In this document: one piece after another, positions 32,071-42,782 of the stretch
Layout: every line of letters starts with the position of its first letter
Numbering within the stretch: the stretch's first letter is position 1
NCBI RefSeq assembly: GCF_017161565.1
Contig: NZ_CP066796.1
Coordinates: 2,294,001 to 2,358,000, forward strand
Direction: 5' to 3'
Origin: Erwinia amylovora
GTDB lineage: Bacteria; Pseudomonadota; Gammaproteobacteria; Enterobacterales; Enterobacteriaceae
DNA: 64,000 nt
The notes under the pieces: model-generated
Told to the model about the DNA's origin: nothing
The model's database searches: none
Seen by the model: only the letters and a program-made list of their open reading frames with translations
Position numbers and translations under genes: made by a program

Positions 32071-32858
32071 GCCAGCGCCTCCGCATCCAGCTGAAACAGC
32101 GCATCCAGCAAGGCCGGGATAAAGCTCCCAGGCCCCCGCGCCTGTGCCGCAGCACGTTCCCCGGCCAGGGAAACCAGCCGACAGGCGCTGGCAACATGCA
32201 TCAGGCGGTCGCCCGTCAGCGCGGTAAAGCCGGCCACCGCCGCCGACAGCGCACAGCCGGTGCCGACCACCCGCGTCATCAGCGCAGAACCGCCGCCAAT
32301 GCGCAGTAGCCGCTGGCCATCCGTGACGAAATCCACCTCGCCGGTGACGGCAACCACCGCGCCGCTTTCCCGCGCCAGCGCGCCAGCCCAGGGTAGTGCC
32401 GCGCCCGAATCATGCTGGCTGTCAACGCCGCGTCCGCTGACGGATTGTCCGGCCAGCGCCATAATTTCAGAGGCGTTACCGCGGATAGCGGCGGGTTTCA
32501 GCTGCAGCAGCTGCTGGCAGAAGCGCGTACGGAAATCCAGCACGCCGACCGCCACCGGATCCAGCGTCCAGGGGCGTCCGGCGGCATTAGCGGATGTGAC
32601 CGCCGCCATCATCGCCTCGCTACGCGCGTGCGTAAGCGTACCGACATTGATCAGTAGCGCATCGGCTATCGCGCTGAACTGCGCGGCTTCTTCAGCATCG
32701 ATCACCATTGCCGGAGACGCGCCCAGCGCCAGCAGCAGGTTGGCGGTAAAGGTGTGCACCACATCGTTGGTCATACAGTGAATCAGCGGAGGTTGCTGGC
32801 GAAACAGGATCAAAGAACGGGCCACGTCGGCGTGGTGAAGGGCTTGAGGTTGGATCAT
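32067..32858 (-). CDS. thiM: Hydroxyethylthiazole kinase ThiM
   Basis: Salvage kinase for the thiazole moiety of thiamine. Recognised by '[29 protein letters not shown]', '[10 protein letters not shown]', '[13 protein letters not shown]' and the C-terminal '[15 protein letters not shown]' with the catalytic Cys. The ATG at 32858 (263 aa; GGGAG six to nine nt upstream) matches the family start. The longer open frame to 32942 runs into the riboswitch and is not coding. Confidence 0.96.
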   Translation of the reverse strand: MIQPQALHHADVARSLILFRQQPPLIHCMTNDVVHTFTANLLLALGASPAMVIDAEEAAQFSAIADALLINVGTLTHARSEAMMAAVTSANAAGRPWTLDPVAVGVLDFRTRFCQQLLQLKPAAIRGNASEIMALAGQSVSGRGVDSQHDSGAALPWAGALARESGAVVAVTGEVDFVTDGQRLLRIGGGSALMTRVVGTGCALSAAVAGFTALTGDRLMHVASACRLVSLAGERAAAQARGPGSFIPALLDALFQLDAEALA

Positions 32859-32906
32859 TTCGGCTCCCAACCGGCGATCAAGAAGGCGATGCCGGGTGGG
32901 CATCTG

Positions 32907-32988
32907 ACTTCCCTCCGCTGGCATTATCCAGTTCAGGTGCAACGGGTATTTCTCAGCCGGTTCCTGTTAAGGAACGGCACCCCGAGTC
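32907..32988 (-). promoter_or_regulatory. TPP riboswitch (THI element) of thiMD
   Basis: Read on the minus strand the leader contains the conserved TPP aptamer blocks in order: ACTCGGGGTGCC, GCTGAGAAATACCCG, CACCTGAACTGGATAATG and CCAGCGGAGGGAAG, with a short extra hairpin (GTTCC/GGAAC) between the first two. The thiM start lies about 50 nt downstream, so TPP binding probably hides the ribosome-binding site as in E. coli thiM. Confidence 0.95.
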
Positions 32989-33253
32989 ATTGGTCACGCT
33001 TATTAGTGGGTTAGCATAGGGAAGTGACTGGCTGAAGGCAAGCAGCAAAACGGCATATCCGGCCCGGGCAACCCGGCTACTGCCGTGCTGTAAGCCCGGC
33101 TATCACGCTAAAAAAAAGGTTACCTTTGAACGATCAGTCCAGGTTTGAAATGACGGCCGCGGGCTGAAAAGATCAATGACCTGCCGCATGATTGCTACGA
33201 CATACACATCATCATTCATCCTTACAGCCACGCCGGGTGAGAAATTTGCAATC

Positions 33254-33463
33254 TTAATCAAGTCGATTTTTGTTCTCTTTGACGTACGGGTGAAAATCCG
33301 CATGTTTAAGACGGGTTTGCTGTAGCGCGGCTTTACGCTCAGTCCCCATGGTTCGCAGCGTTTCCCGGTTCATAGCCGTTTCCCGCTTATCGACTTTCCT
33401 CGCGTGGTAGTTCATTTCGTGATCTTCGGAAAAATTGACGTAGTCATGATCGTTTATTGGCAT
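33254..33463 (-). CDS. Small hypothetical protein
   Basis: A 69-aa, highly charged and hydrophilic protein (rich in Lys, Arg, His, Asn, Asp) with AAAGG nine nt before the ATG. It has no membrane segment or signal peptide. I do not recognise a family. It is the only plausible gene in the 850-nt stretch between the TPP riboswitch and aroQ; the rest (33004-33253 and 33464-33852) shows only short open frames without start signals, and a stretch around 33640-33840 on the minus strand that stays open for about 60 codons without homology I can name. Confidence 0.5.
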   Translation of the reverse strand: MPINDHDYVNFSEDHEMNYHARKVDKRETAMNRETLRTMGTERKAALQQTRLKHADFHPYVKENKNRLD

Positions 33464-33853
33464 AGCAATACCTTTATTTTTAGTGAATTGACAAAGTTAA
33501 CAGCCAATGACCTACAGATAAGAATTATCTTACCTCATAAGAAATTTATCTCTATTCTTCCGGGAAAAAGATGATCTGGAACAAATAATGTTGATGTGAG
33601 TATTCGAAGGCTGTCAGAGCAGAATTATATCTTGAGCAGGTAAAATGATCGGCGATAAGGGCGGATAAGCAGGATTAACAGGACCAGGCCGGGAACGAAA
33701 GTGCCTGTTTCGCCAGCAGCTGTCACGCAACGAAGAGCCATAACGCGGTTTGGGCATCATTCCCCATGCCTTTAACCGCGCCTGGGTATCGGCACGGCTG
33801 TCACAACCGGGATAGATCCGGTTCCTGTGAAGCGGTGCCGACCTGGAAAAAAC

Positions 33854-34404
33854 TACTTAACTGGCTTGTGCAAGGTAATTTGCTGCAAAGCCTGCCACAA
33901 GCGGGTTTTATCACTGTCTTTTAAGTTGGTTTGCTCAAGCCCTTGCATAAACGCGGTTTTGTCGGTAAACCGCTCGCCTTTGCTTAATCGTTGACTGATA
34001 TGAGTCAGAATATCGGTGCTCAGGACGCTGATTTTTGATCTCACCTGCTCCAGTGGCTGTGGTTGCCACCCTGTTTGCGCTTCGGATAGCCAGTCAGCCC
34101 GGTAGCGATATTGAATCGCCTTGGCAGCATCCATTTGCGCTTGTATAAAAGGTTTTACCGACTCGCCATCCAGCCCGAGCTTTACCGCTAAGACCACCGA
34201 GCCGGAGAGAACTTTGGCCTCCTGAGAGAGATCTTCAATAGCAAGATGGTTGTTCGCTTTGTATCCTGCCACATCCTTCATGTAGGACAACCGCTGGTTG
34301 ATCAAAGCGGCCACATCATCTTTTTGGGTTAACGTCGCCATTCCCGTTGCCGAGAAAAGCAGCCCTGCCAAAAGCAACAGCCCCATTGGTGCTTTATTAC
34401 TCAT
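33854..34404 (-). CDS. aroQ: Exported monofunctional chorismate mutase (AroQ gamma class)
   Basis: Converts chorismate to prephenate, outside the cytoplasm. The N-terminus is a clear Sec signal (MSNKAPMGLLLLAGLLFSATGMA, cleavage probably after MA near residue 23), and the mature all-helical domain keeps the AroQ-gamma features: 'LINQRLSYMKDVAGYKA' (catalytic Arg and Lys), 'RYRADW', 'QVRSKISVLSTDIL'. At 183 aa it matches the periplasmic enzyme first described as *AroQ in Erwinia herbicola. Chorismate is not known to be abundant in the periplasm, so the role is unresolved; secreted versions in nematodes and fungi alter plant salicylate levels. Monocistronic; the coordinate 33854 excludes the last base of uncertainty, stop at 33853-33855. 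Confidence 0.9.
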
Positions 34405-34722
34405 TTACTTTCACCTCTTCGGTCAATCGCCAGTCGCCATTGCGCACCGGCAATGAATGTTAAATTTTCACAGTCTGTTTTGAAGGATTTGTGGTGTAAG
34501 CCACCGTCTCAGTTCCCGTTAAGCGTTGAAATTATATGAAAATGTCGACAGGATAAGAAGGTCGCATTTTGTTCAAGGCGTTTATCCCGCATTGCTGTCC
34601 TGCTGCGCTAAGCTGAGATAAACGCTCTCACGACCGCACGCTTTTTTCTTCATCGACTTTAACGGTTTTGAGATAAACTTTGCGGCGTTGCCGTACGGCG
34701 TATTGATGTCAGGAGTCTCGTT

Positions 34723-35145
34723 TTGAAAATCCGCCCTTTTAAAGAAGCCGATCGTCCGTTTCTGCGCACGCTCTTTCTCGCCGCGCGTAACACTAACTGG
34801 ACCTGGTGCGATGCCAGCGAATGGCAGCTGGAAGACTTCGATCGCGTCACGCTGGGCGAACGGGTACTGGTGGCAGAGGACCAGGGCCACCGCGTTGGTT
34901 TCGCCGCCGTGCTGGATAACGATAATTTCCTGCACAGCCTGTTTATCGACCCTGCATACCAGGGCAGCGGCGCTGGCAGCGCGTTGCTTCAGGCGGTGCA
35001 AAGCAGCTTTACCTCGACCGGCGCGCTCAAATGCCAGACGGAAAATCTGCGCGCACAAAGTTTTTATAAAAAGCACGGCTGGCGGGTGGCGGCACAGGGG
35101 CAAAGCGATCAGGGCGAATATCTGTTGATGCACTATGTGCTTTAA
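34723..35145 (+). CDS. GNAT-family N-acetyltransferase
   Basis: 140-aa single-domain acetyltransferase. The acetyl-CoA binding motif appears as 'LFIDPAYQGSGAGSALLQAV' (Q/R-x-x-G-x-G/A region), followed by the typical 'NLRAQSFYKKHGWRV' motif B. Start is a TTG at 34723, strongly supported by AGGAG seven nt upstream; no ATG fits. Substrate unknown. Followed 35 nt later by a small gene on the same strand. Confidence 0.85.
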   Translation: MKIRPFKEADRPFLRTLFLAARNTNWTWCDASEWQLEDFDRVTLGERVLVAEDQGHRVGFAAVLDNDNFLHSLFIDPAYQGSGAGSALLQAVQSSFTSTGALKCQTENLRAQSFYKKHGWRVAAQGQSDQGEYLLMHYVL

Positions 35146-35180
35146 TAGCGCTTTCTAAATGACAGAAGGGACAGTTGACG

Positions 35181-35426
35181 ATGAACAGACTGCTTCATGA
35201 ACAGGCTGGCGTGAGCAAGATCGCCTGGGAGATGCTGCAATACCTGCAGCGTATCGCGCGTGGCGATAGCACATTTACCATCCAGGACACCCTGCTTAAT
35301 CACCGCTGCAACGTCACGCCGGATAATGACTTTACCCTGCTCAATCAGCTGTTCGACGCCGGAAAGATTGACTACGACTACTCAATGGTGGACGGTTTCC
35401 AGCAGCGGCTGGTTCGCCTGGTGTAA
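35181..35426 (+). CDS. Small hypothetical protein
   Basis: 81-aa soluble protein starting MNRLLHEQAGVSKIAW, with GAAGGG ten nt before the ATG. Compact, helical, no signal or membrane segment; no family recognised. Its position right behind the GNAT gene suggests co-transcription. An in-frame TTG at 35175 is an alternative start. Confidence 0.65.
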   Translation: MNRLLHEQAGVSKIAWEMLQYLQRIARGDSTFTIQDTLLNHRCNVTPDNDFTLLNQLFDAGKIDYDYSMVDGFQQRLVRLV

Positions 35427-35450
35427 CGGCCGCGGGGAAAACACCGGCCG
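35427..35450. terminator. Hairpin between convergent genes
   Basis: CGGCCG and CGGCCG flank a 12-nt loop in the 38-nt gap between the small hypothetical gene and apbC. Likely shared terminator, but without a T-run. Confidence 0.4.
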
Positions 35451-35464
35451 CGTAACAGGGAAGA

Positions 35465-36577
35465 TTACAGTGCACGAAAGGCAATATCTTCCGGGATAAC
35501 GTTGCCCTGCCAGTAAAGCCGGGCGGAAACCTCTATTGCCAGCTGGCGGTAAAGCCCGGTGAATTCGCTGTCCGGGCGGTGAATGACCGTTGGTTCACCG
35601 TTATCCAAATCTTCACGCAGGCTGATATGCAGCGGCAGTTGAATGAGCAGGCGGGTATGATACTGCTGCGCCAGTTTTTCCGCGCCGCCGCTGCCGAAGA
35701 CAGACTCCTGATGACCGCACTGGCTGCAAATATGCACGCTCATATTCTCCACCACGCCCAGAACCGGCACGTTGACCTTCTCAAACATCACTATGCCCTT
35801 GCGCGCATCGATCAGCGCAATGTCCTGTGGCGTGGTGACCACCAGCGCCCCGGTCACCGGCACGTTTTGCGCCAGCGTCAGCTGTATATCGCCGGTGCCC
35901 GGCGGCATATCAAGCACCAGATAATCCAGTTCCGGCCATAATGTCTCATTCAGTAGCTGCATGAGTGCTTTACTGGCCATCGGGCCGCGCCAGACCATGG
36001 CATTATCTTCGGTTACCAGATAGCCAATCGAGTTAGTTGCCAGCCCGTGCACGACAATCGGAGCCATATGTGTACCGTCCGGCGAGGTCGGGCGCTGGTC
36101 ATTGGTGCCTAACATATCCGGGATTGACGGGCCGTAAATATCCGCATCCAGCAGGCCGACTTTCGCCCCTTCCGCCGCCAGCGCCAGCGCCAGGTTAACC
36201 GCCGTGGTGGATTTGCCCACTCCCCCTTTGCCCGAGCTGACGGCAATGATGTTTTTCACCCCGTTAACGCCGGGACGATTTTTTACCCGCTGCAGCGTTG
36301 CCACGTTCAGCGTTAAGCGCCAGCTAATTTCCCCGGCCCCGGTCAGACGCAGCAGTTCAGCGCTGACCTCGTCTTTCAGCTGTTCAAACGGGCTTTGCCA
36401 GACAAACGGCATACTCAGTTCGATGTGCAAACGGTTGTCGATCAGCGCACAGTGATGCAACGCTTTCAGCCTGATGAGATTATGCTGCAGGCTGGCGTGC
36501 TCAAATGTGGCCAGCACATTCATAACGATAGCGCGTAACGCTTCGGGTGTATGTGGCTGCCGGGAGGATAGCATCAT
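35465..36577 (-). CDS. apbC: Iron-sulfur cluster carrier protein ApbC (Mrp)
   Basis: P-loop scaffold/carrier delivering Fe-S clusters to apoproteins. An N-terminal MIP18/DUF59-like domain (about residues 10-90) precedes the ParA/MinD-like ATPase domain with the deviant Walker A 'SSGKGGVGKSTTAVNLALAL', 'DADIYGPSIPDMLG' and 'VLDMPPGTGDIQLTL'. The cluster-binding Cys pair is 'CSQCGH'. 370 aa, intact. Divergent from metG, as in E. coli. Confidence 0.96.
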   Translation of the reverse strand: MMLSSRQPHTPEALRAIVMNVLATFEHASLQHNLIRLKALHHCALIDNRLHIELSMPFVWQSPFEQLKDEVSAELLRLTGAGEISWRLTLNVATLQRVKNRPGVNGVKNIIAVSSGKGGVGKSTTAVNLALALAAEGAKVGLLDADIYGPSIPDMLGTNDQRPTSPDGTHMAPIVVHGLATNSIGYLVTEDNAMVWRGPMASKALMQLLNETLWPELDYLVLDMPPGTGDIQLTLAQNVPVTGALVVTTPQDIALIDARKGIVMFEKVNVPVLGVVENMSVHICSQCGHQESVFGSGGAEKLAQQYHTRLLIQLPLHISLREDLDNGEPTVIHRPDSEFTGLYRQLAIEVSARLYWQGNVIPEDIAFRAL

Positions 36578-36758
36578 CGGGTTTCCTTGATCTCGCGGGT
36601 TGTTCAGCGGCTACGGGTGGTTAAGCATATCAGATCTGGCTTGCCTCACGTACCTTAAGGGTAAAATCCCCCACCGCCTGAACACCTTGTTTACGCCGGG
36701 TCGGGCAATCGGTTACCATCTAAACCCCTTTTTCTACAGGTATGAGCTAAGTCTTACT

Positions 36759-38788
36759 ATGACTCAAGTCGCGAAAAAATATTGGTAACGTGCGCCCTGC
36801 CGTACGCAAATGGTTCCATTCATCTCGGCCACATGCTCGAGCATATCCAGGCCGATATTTGGGTCCGTTACCAGCGAATGCGCGGCCACCAGGTTTATTT
36901 CATCTGTGCGGATGATGCACACGGTACGCCCATCATGCTGAAAGCTCAGCAGATCGGCATTGCCCCAGAGCAGATGATTGCAGACATGAGTCAGGAACAT
37001 CAGACTGATTTTGCCGGCTTTGATATCAGCTATGACAACTACCACTCCACGCACAGTGAAGAGAACCGTGAACTGTCTGAACTTATCTATACCCGGCTGA
37101 AAGAGAACGGTTTTATCAAAAACCGCACGATTTCCCAACTTTACGATGCGGAAAAAGGCATGTTCCTGCCGGACCGTTTTGTTAAAGGCACTTGCCCGAA
37201 CTGTAAATCACCGGATCAGTACGGCGATAACTGTGAAGTCTGTTCTGCCACCTACAGCCCGACCGAGCTGATCGAGCCGAAATCGGTGGTATCCGGCGCA
37301 ACTCCGGTGCTGCGTGATTCGGAACACTTCTTCTTCGATCTGCCAGAGTTCAGCGCCATGCTACAGGCCTGGACCCGTTCCGGCGCGTTGCAGGAGCAGG
37401 TGGCCAACAAGATGCAGGAGTGGTTCGAATCTGGCCTGCAGCAGTGGGATATCTCGCGCGATGCGCCCTATTTCGGCTTCGAAATCCCCAACGCACCAGG
37501 AAAATACTTTTATGTCTGGCTGGATGCGCCCATCGGCTACATGGGGTCATTTAAGAACCTGTGCGACAGGCGCGGAGATATCGACTTTGATGCCTTCTGG
37601 CAGCAGGATTCTGACGCCGAGCTTTACCACTTCATCGGTAAAGATATCGTCTACTTCCACAGCCTGTTCTGGCCGGCGATGCTGGAAGGCAGCCAGTTCC
37701 GCAAGCCGACCAACCTGTTTGTGCATGGCTATGTCACGGTAAACGGCGCGAAAATGTCCAAGTCACGCGGCACTTTTATTAAGGCCAGCACCTGGCTTCA
37801 GCATCTCGATGCCGACAGCCTGCGCTACTACTACGCCGCCAAGCTCTCATCGCGTATTGACGACATCGACCTGAACCTTGAAGATTTCGTCCAGCGCGTC
37901 AATGCCGATATCGTTAACAAGGTGGTTAACCTTGCCTCGCGCAACGCCGGTTTTATTAACAAGCGCTTTGCCGGCCAGCTGTCTGCTGAACTCGCCGATC
38001 CGGCGCTGTATCAGACATTTGTCGACGCATCCGACAGCATCGCCCGGGCCTGGGCCAGCCGTGAGTTCAGTCGTGCGGTACGTGAAATCATGGCATTAGC
38101 TGATGCCGCCAACCGCTACGTGGATGAACAGGCGCCGTGGGTGGTGGCAAAACAGGAAGGGCGTGACGCTGACCTGCAGGCTATCTGTTCAATGGGCATC
38201 AACCTGTTCCGCGTGCTGATGACCTGGCTGAAGCCGGTGATGCCATCCCTCGCCGAACGCGCTGAAGCCTTCCTCAATCAGCAACTGAGCTGGGAAGGCA
38301 TTGAGCAACCGCTGCTGAACCACAATATTGCCGCGTTCAAAGCGCTGTACAGCCGTATTGAGATGGATAAGGTAAAGGCGCTGATCGCCGCCTCAAAGGA
38401 CGATGCCGCCGCGGCGAAACCGGCAGTTACCGGCCCGCTGGCAGACGACCCGTTGCAGGAAACCATCAGCTTTGATGACTTCGCCAAAGTGGATTTGCGC
38501 ATTGCGCTGATTGAAAATGCCGAACTGGTCGAAGGTTCTGACAAACTGCTGCGCCTGACGCTGGATATCGGCGGCGAAAAACGCAATGTCTTCTCCGGCA
38601 TTCGCGCTGCCTACTCCGATCCGGCGCTGCTGGTGGGCCGCCTGACGGTGATGGTCGCCAACCTGGCACCACGCAAGATGCGCTTTGGCCTGTCTGAAGG
38701 GATGGTGATGGCAGCAGGGCCTGGCGGAAAAGATATCTTCCTGCTCAGTCCGGACAGCGGCGCGCAGCCAGGACAGCAGGTTAAGTAA
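36759..38788 (+). CDS. metG: Methionyl-tRNA synthetase, frameshifted at codons 6-7
   Basis: Charges tRNA-Met; essential. The body is complete: HIGH motif '[11 protein letters not shown]', zinc-binding Cys set '[17 protein letters not shown]', KMSKS in '[11 protein letters not shown]', C-terminal tRNA-binding/dimer domain ('[24 protein letters not shown]'). The normal start ATG at 36759 reads MTQVAKK and then, because the A-run at 36774-36779 has six rather than seven A, enters a stop (YW-stop). With one more A it would read [16 protein letters not shown], as in E. coli. The main open frame begins at a TTG at 36782. Options are a sequence error in a homopolymer, slippage on the A-run, or TTG initiation that loses eight residues. 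Confidence 0.93.
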
Positions 38789-38848
38789 TTATTATCTGAT
38801 ATTGGGGCGGCAGCCACTACGCCGCCCCTGACGGTTTCAGGAGCTTAC

Positions 38849-39244
38849 ATGCGTTCCGTGCTGCACGTTATCTGGCGATATCTGCGCGCCATGCTGATCA
38901 TTTATCTCTGTCTGTATGTCGGTCGCGGTGTGGCCATGCTGTTGCCCCTTGCTATCCCCGGCAGTATTCTCGGCATGCTGTTGCTTCTTATCCTGCTTAG
39001 CGCAAACATCCTTCCGCTTAGCTGGGTCAAACCCGGCTGCCATCTGCTCATTCGTTATATGGCGCTGCTGTTCGTCCCCATCAGCGTGGGCATCATGGAT
39101 CATATGGATATCATCAGCGCGCAGTTCGCTCCGATTGTCATCTCCTGCACGGTCGGCACGCTGGTGGTACTGGTGACCACCGCTCTGGTGGCGCAGCGTA
39201 TGGAGCGCCGCCATCACCAACGCCAGGGAGATAAGGATGAGTGA
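38849..39244 (+). CDS. yohJ: CidA/LrgA-family membrane protein YohJ
   Basis: Small (131 aa) inner-membrane protein with four hydrophobic helices and the LrgA motif '[14 protein letters not shown]' and '[13 protein letters not shown]'. CidA/LrgA proteins act with LrgB-like partners as holin-like or metabolite (pyruvate/glycolate) carriers. It overlaps the downstream yohK by 8 nt, so the two should work as a pair, but yohK is interrupted. Confidence 0.92.
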   Translation: MRSVLHVIWRYLRAMLIIYLCLYVGRGVAMLLPLAIPGSILGMLLLLILLSANILPLSWVKPGCHLLIRYMALLFVPISVGIMDHMDIISAQFAPIVISCTVGTLVVLVTTALVAQRMERRHHQRQGDKDE

Positions 39245-39929
39245 CATCTGGTGGTCGCTGCCGTTAACCGTGCTGGTGTTTCTGGCGGCACGCAGGCTGG
39301 CGGCCAGAGTCAACATCGCCATCTGCAATCCGTTATTGATTGCTATGACGGTGATCATTCTGCTGTTAATGCTGCTACAAATGCCCTATGCCCGCTATTT
39401 TCAAGGCAGCGTGTTGCTTAACCAACTTCTGCAACCGGCAGTGGTGGCGCTGGCGCTGCCGCTGTACGAGCAAATGCACCAGATCCGCATGCACTGGAAG
39501 TCAATTCTCAGTATCTGTTTTATTGGCAGCCTGACGGCGATAATCTCCGGCGGCGCTATCGCATTATGGCTGGGGGCCACACCGCAAATCGCCGCCACTC
39601 TGTGACCCAAATCGGTGACCACACCGATTGCGATGGCAGTTTCCGCTACGCTGGGCGGTATTCCGGCCATCAGCGCCATCTGCGTGCTGATAGCGGGCAT
39701 ACTGGGCGCAGTATTCGGCCATATGCTGCTCAATCTGTTGCAGGTACGCAGCAAATTTGCATGCGGGCTGGCAATGGGCAGCGCTTCACACGCGCTGGGC
39801 ACCGCACGCGCTGCCGAGGTTGATTATCAGCAAGGGGCATTCAGTTCGCTGGCGTTGGTGTTGTGTGGCATTATCACCTCGCTGCTGGCCCCGTTTATTT
39901 TCCCGCTGCTGCTGAAGCTTTGCGGGTAA
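39237..39929 (+). pseudogene. yohK: CidB/LrgB-family membrane protein YohK, interrupted by an in-frame TGA
   Basis: Partner of YohJ. Translation gives an LrgB-type membrane protein up to 'GATPQIAATL', then TGA at 39603-39605, and continues in the same frame with PKSVTTPIAMAVSATLGGIPAIS... to GITSL-type C-terminus at 39929. E. coli YohK has 'AASILPKSVTTPIAM' here, so the TGA replaces a Leu codon, possibly TTA to TGA in one step. Everything else is conserved including 'ASHALGTARAAE'. It may be a recent null allele, a sequence error, or read through at low level. Confidence 0.85.
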
Positions 39930-40054
39930 AACTTGCGATAAGTCTCTCATTTTGGTGATGCATTTCATTTATTGCATTGATAGAGCGATTTAGATCACAT
40001 ATAACTGGCTGCCGGCCCGTTGATATGGGCTGCATTCAGCGCAAGAGGCTTACT

Positions 40055-40939
40055 ATGCACCCACGTTTTCAGCCGGCATTTGCCACGCTTCCCCTCCCCT
40101 TACAGCACGCGCTGAAACCCCTGCTATCCGCTGCGGACTTTGCCGGGTTTATCAGCGCAGAACAGGCCGTTGCCCTGAAGAAACAGTGTGAATTCAACGA
40201 CAGCGAACTGGCCTTTGCCCTGCTGCCGCTGGCGGCGGCCTGCGCCGTTGCACCGCTGTCTGGCTTTAGCGTGGGGGCTATAGCCCGGGGCGAAAGCGGC
40301 ACGTTGTGGTTTGGTGCCAATATGGAATTCGTCGGCGCCACCATGCAGCAAACGGTCCATGCCGAACAGAGCGCGGTCACGCATGCCTGGCTGCGAGGGG
40401 AAAACGCGCTGGCTGGCATCACCGTTAATTACACGCCGTGCGGCCACTGCCGCCAGTTTATGAATGAACTGAACAGCGGATCCGGGCTGATGATCGAACT
40501 ACCGGGCCGCGCCGCCGCCACGCTTGGCCACTATCTGCCGGACTCCTTCGGACCACGCGATCTGGCCATTACCACCCTGCTGATGGACGATGTCGACCAC
40601 GGCATCGCCCCCCGGGGCGATGCGCTGCAACAGGCCGCGCTGTCTGCCGCCAACCGCAGTCATGCGCCTTACACCGGGGCATGGAGCGGCGTTGCGCTGC
40701 AAACCCGCGCCGGAGCCATCTTTGCCGGTCGCTATGCAGAAAATGCCGCCTTTAACCCCAGCCTGCCGCCGTTGCAAGGCGCGTTGAATTTACTCAACCT
40801 GGCCGGAGAGGATCTGCACGATATCAGGCGTGCGGTGCTGGCTGAAGCGCCAGGAGCAAAGCTGAGCCAGCAAAACGCCAGCGCAGCACTGCTGGCGGCG
40901 CTGGGGTGCCAGGATTTCGTCACCATTCCATTGGGATAA
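40055..40939 (+). CDS. cdd: Cytidine deaminase
   Basis: Zinc enzyme deaminating cytidine and deoxycytidine to uridine forms in pyrimidine salvage. The 294-aa enterobacterial dimeric type: N-terminal catalytic domain with 'TVHAEQSAV' (zinc His and proton-shuttling Glu) and 'TPCGHCRQF' (zinc Cys pair), and a C-terminal inactive repeat ('[20 protein letters not shown]', '[16 protein letters not shown]'). ATG 40055 (MHPRFQPAF) agrees with E. coli; the open frame from 39977 upstream is not coding. Confidence 0.96.
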   Translation: MHPRFQPAFATLPLPLQHALKPLLSAADFAGFISAEQAVALKKQCEFNDSELAFALLPLAAACAVAPLSGFSVGAIARGESGTLWFGANMEFVGATMQQTVHAEQSAVTHAWLRGENALAGITVNYTPCGHCRQFMNELNSGSGLMIELPGRAAATLGHYLPDSFGPRDLAITTLLMDDVDHGIAPRGDALQQAALSAANRSHAPYTGAWSGVALQTRAGAIFAGRYAENAAFNPSLPPLQGALNLLNLAGEDLHDIRRAVLAEAPGAKLSQQNASAALLAALGCQDFVTIPLG

Positions 40940-41071
40940 GTGTAAAAAATGGTCTTTAAGACGGCAAAAAGTACCGCATTTGTTTTCAGCTGTTAACAAA
41001 CGCTGTACTTTCAGATGAATTATTTTAGGATTGGTGCCACACCATCCCGATCCTGAAAGAGTAAGCATTAC

Positions 41072-42769
41072 ATGGAACTCGAATACGAAAGTAAACGATC
41101 GCTGTACATCCCCTACGCTGGCCCTATCCTGCTGGAATTTCCGCTGTTGAATAAAGGCAGCGCTTTCTCGATTGAAGAACGTAATGACTTTAATCTCAAC
41201 GGGCTGCTGCCGGAAACGGTAGAAAGCATCGAGGAGCAGGCAGAACGCGCGTGGCGTCAATTCCAGGACTTCAAAAACAATAACGATAAACACGTCTATC
41301 TGCGCAATATCCAGGACACCAACGAAACCCTGTTCTATCGCCTGCTGGACAATCATCTGGAAGAGATGATGCCGATTATCTACACGCCGACCGTTGGCGC
41401 TGCCTGTGAACACTTTTCCGAAATCTACCGCCGCGCCCGCGGTCTGTTTATCTCTTACCCGAATCGCGCCAACATCGAAGACATGTTGCAGAATGCCACC
41501 AAGCAAAACGTCAAGGTGATCGTCGTTACCGACGGCGAGCGGATCCTCGGCCTCGGCGACCAGGGTATTGGCGGCATGGGCATCCCGATTGGCAAGCTGT
41601 CCCTTTACACCGCCTGTGGCGGCATCAGCCCGGCGTATACACTGCCCGTCGTTCTTGATGTCGGTACGAATAATCAGCAGCTGCTGAACGACCCACTGTA
41701 CATGGGCTGGCGTCACCCGCGCATCACCGGCGAAGAGTACGACAATTTCGTCAATGAATTTATCCACGCGGTGAAGAGCCGCTGGCCAAACGTGCTGTTG
41801 CAGTTCGAAGACTTCGCGCAAAAAAATGCCATGCCGTTGCTTGAACGCTACCGCGACGAGGTGTGCTGCTTTAACGATGACATCCAGGGGACTGCGGCCG
41901 TGACGCTGGGCACGCTGATTGCCGCCAGCCGTGCCGCAGGCAGCAAACTGTGCGAACAGAAGGTGGTGTTCCTCGGCGCCGGTTCAGCCGGCTGTGGTAT
42001 TGCCGAGCAGATCATTGCACAGATGAAATCAGAAGGATTGAGCGACGAAGAAGCACGCGCGCGGGTGTTTATGGTTGACCGCTTTGGCCTGTTGACGGAC
42101 AAACTGCCAAATCTGTTGAACTTCCAGAGCAGGCTGGTGCAGAAAAGTGAAGATCTGGCCGACTGGGACAGCGCCAGCGATGCGCTATCGCTGCTGGACG
42201 TAGTGCGTAACGCCAAACCTGACATTATGATCGGCGTTTCCGGTCAGCCGGGTCTGTTCAGCGAAGAGATCGTGCGCGAGATGTACAAACACTGTGCGCG
42301 CCCAATCATCATGCCGCTGTCTAACCCGACATCGCGAGTAGAAGCTACCCCACAGGACATCATGACCTGGACCGATGGCAGCGCGCTGGTGGCAACCGGC
42401 AGCCCGTTCTCTCCGGTTAGCTGGAAGGATAAAACGTATCCTGTTGCCCAGTGCAACAACTCCTATATCTTCCCCGGCATTGGCCTTGGGGTGATTGCTT
42501 CCGGTGCCACTCGCGTTACCGACAGCATGCTGATGGCGGCCAGTCGGGCGCTGGCCGACTGCTCACCATTGGTTAATGACGGCAAAGGCCCGGTACTGCC
42601 GGAAGTCAAAGATATCCAGGGCGTGTCGAAAGTGATCGCGATGGCGGTTGGCAAAGCGGCCCAGCTGGCTGGCGTGGCGGTGGTAACCCCTGAAGACGTG
42701 CTGTCGAAAGCCATAGCTGCCAACTTCTGGCTGCCGCAGTACCGTAATTATCGTCGTACCTCAATCTGA
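41072..42769 (+). CDS. maeA: NAD-dependent malic enzyme MaeA
   Basis: Oxidatively decarboxylates malate to pyruvate. The 565-aa protein has the N-terminal malic domain ('[17 protein letters not shown]', '[32 protein letters not shown]', with the catalytic Tyr and Lys) and a Rossmann NAD-binding domain ('[15 protein letters not shown]'). Metal-binding acidic residues sit in '[12 protein letters not shown]'. Monocistronic with a long inverted repeat after its stop codon. Confidence 0.96.
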   Translation: MELEYESKRSLYIPYAGPILLEFPLLNKGSAFSIEERNDFNLNGLLPETVESIEEQAERAWRQFQDFKNNNDKHVYLRNIQDTNETLFYRLLDNHLEEMMPIIYTPTVGAACEHFSEIYRRARGLFISYPNRANIEDMLQNATKQNVKVIVVTDGERILGLGDQGIGGMGIPIGKLSLYTACGGISPAYTLPVVLDVGTNNQQLLNDPLYMGWRHPRITGEEYDNFVNEFIHAVKSRWPNVLLQFEDFAQKNAMPLLERYRDEVCCFNDDIQGTAAVTLGTLIAASRAAGSKLCEQKVVFLGAGSAGCGIAEQIIAQMKSEGLSDEEARARVFMVDRFGLLTDKLPNLLNFQSRLVQKSEDLADWDSASDALSLLDVVRNAKPDIMIGVSGQPGLFSEEIVREMYKHCARPIIMPLSNPTSRVEATPQDIMTWTDGSALVATGSPFSPVSWKDKTYPVAQCNNSYIFPGIGLGVIASGATRVTDSMLMAASRALADCSPLVNDGKGPVLPEVKDIQGVSKVIAMAVGKAAQLAGVAVVTPEDVLSKAIAANFWLPQYRNYRRTSI

Positions 42770-42782
42770 TCGCGTAACCCCC

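Noticed and set aside
33103..33303. 66-codon minus-strand frame next to the small hypothetical gene
   Set aside because: Overlaps the better supported gene at 33254-33463 and lacks a ribosome-binding site.
34582..35133. 183-codon antisense frame over the GNAT gene
   Set aside because: The GNAT frame has AGGAG plus TTG start and the acetyl-CoA motif; the opposite strand has none.
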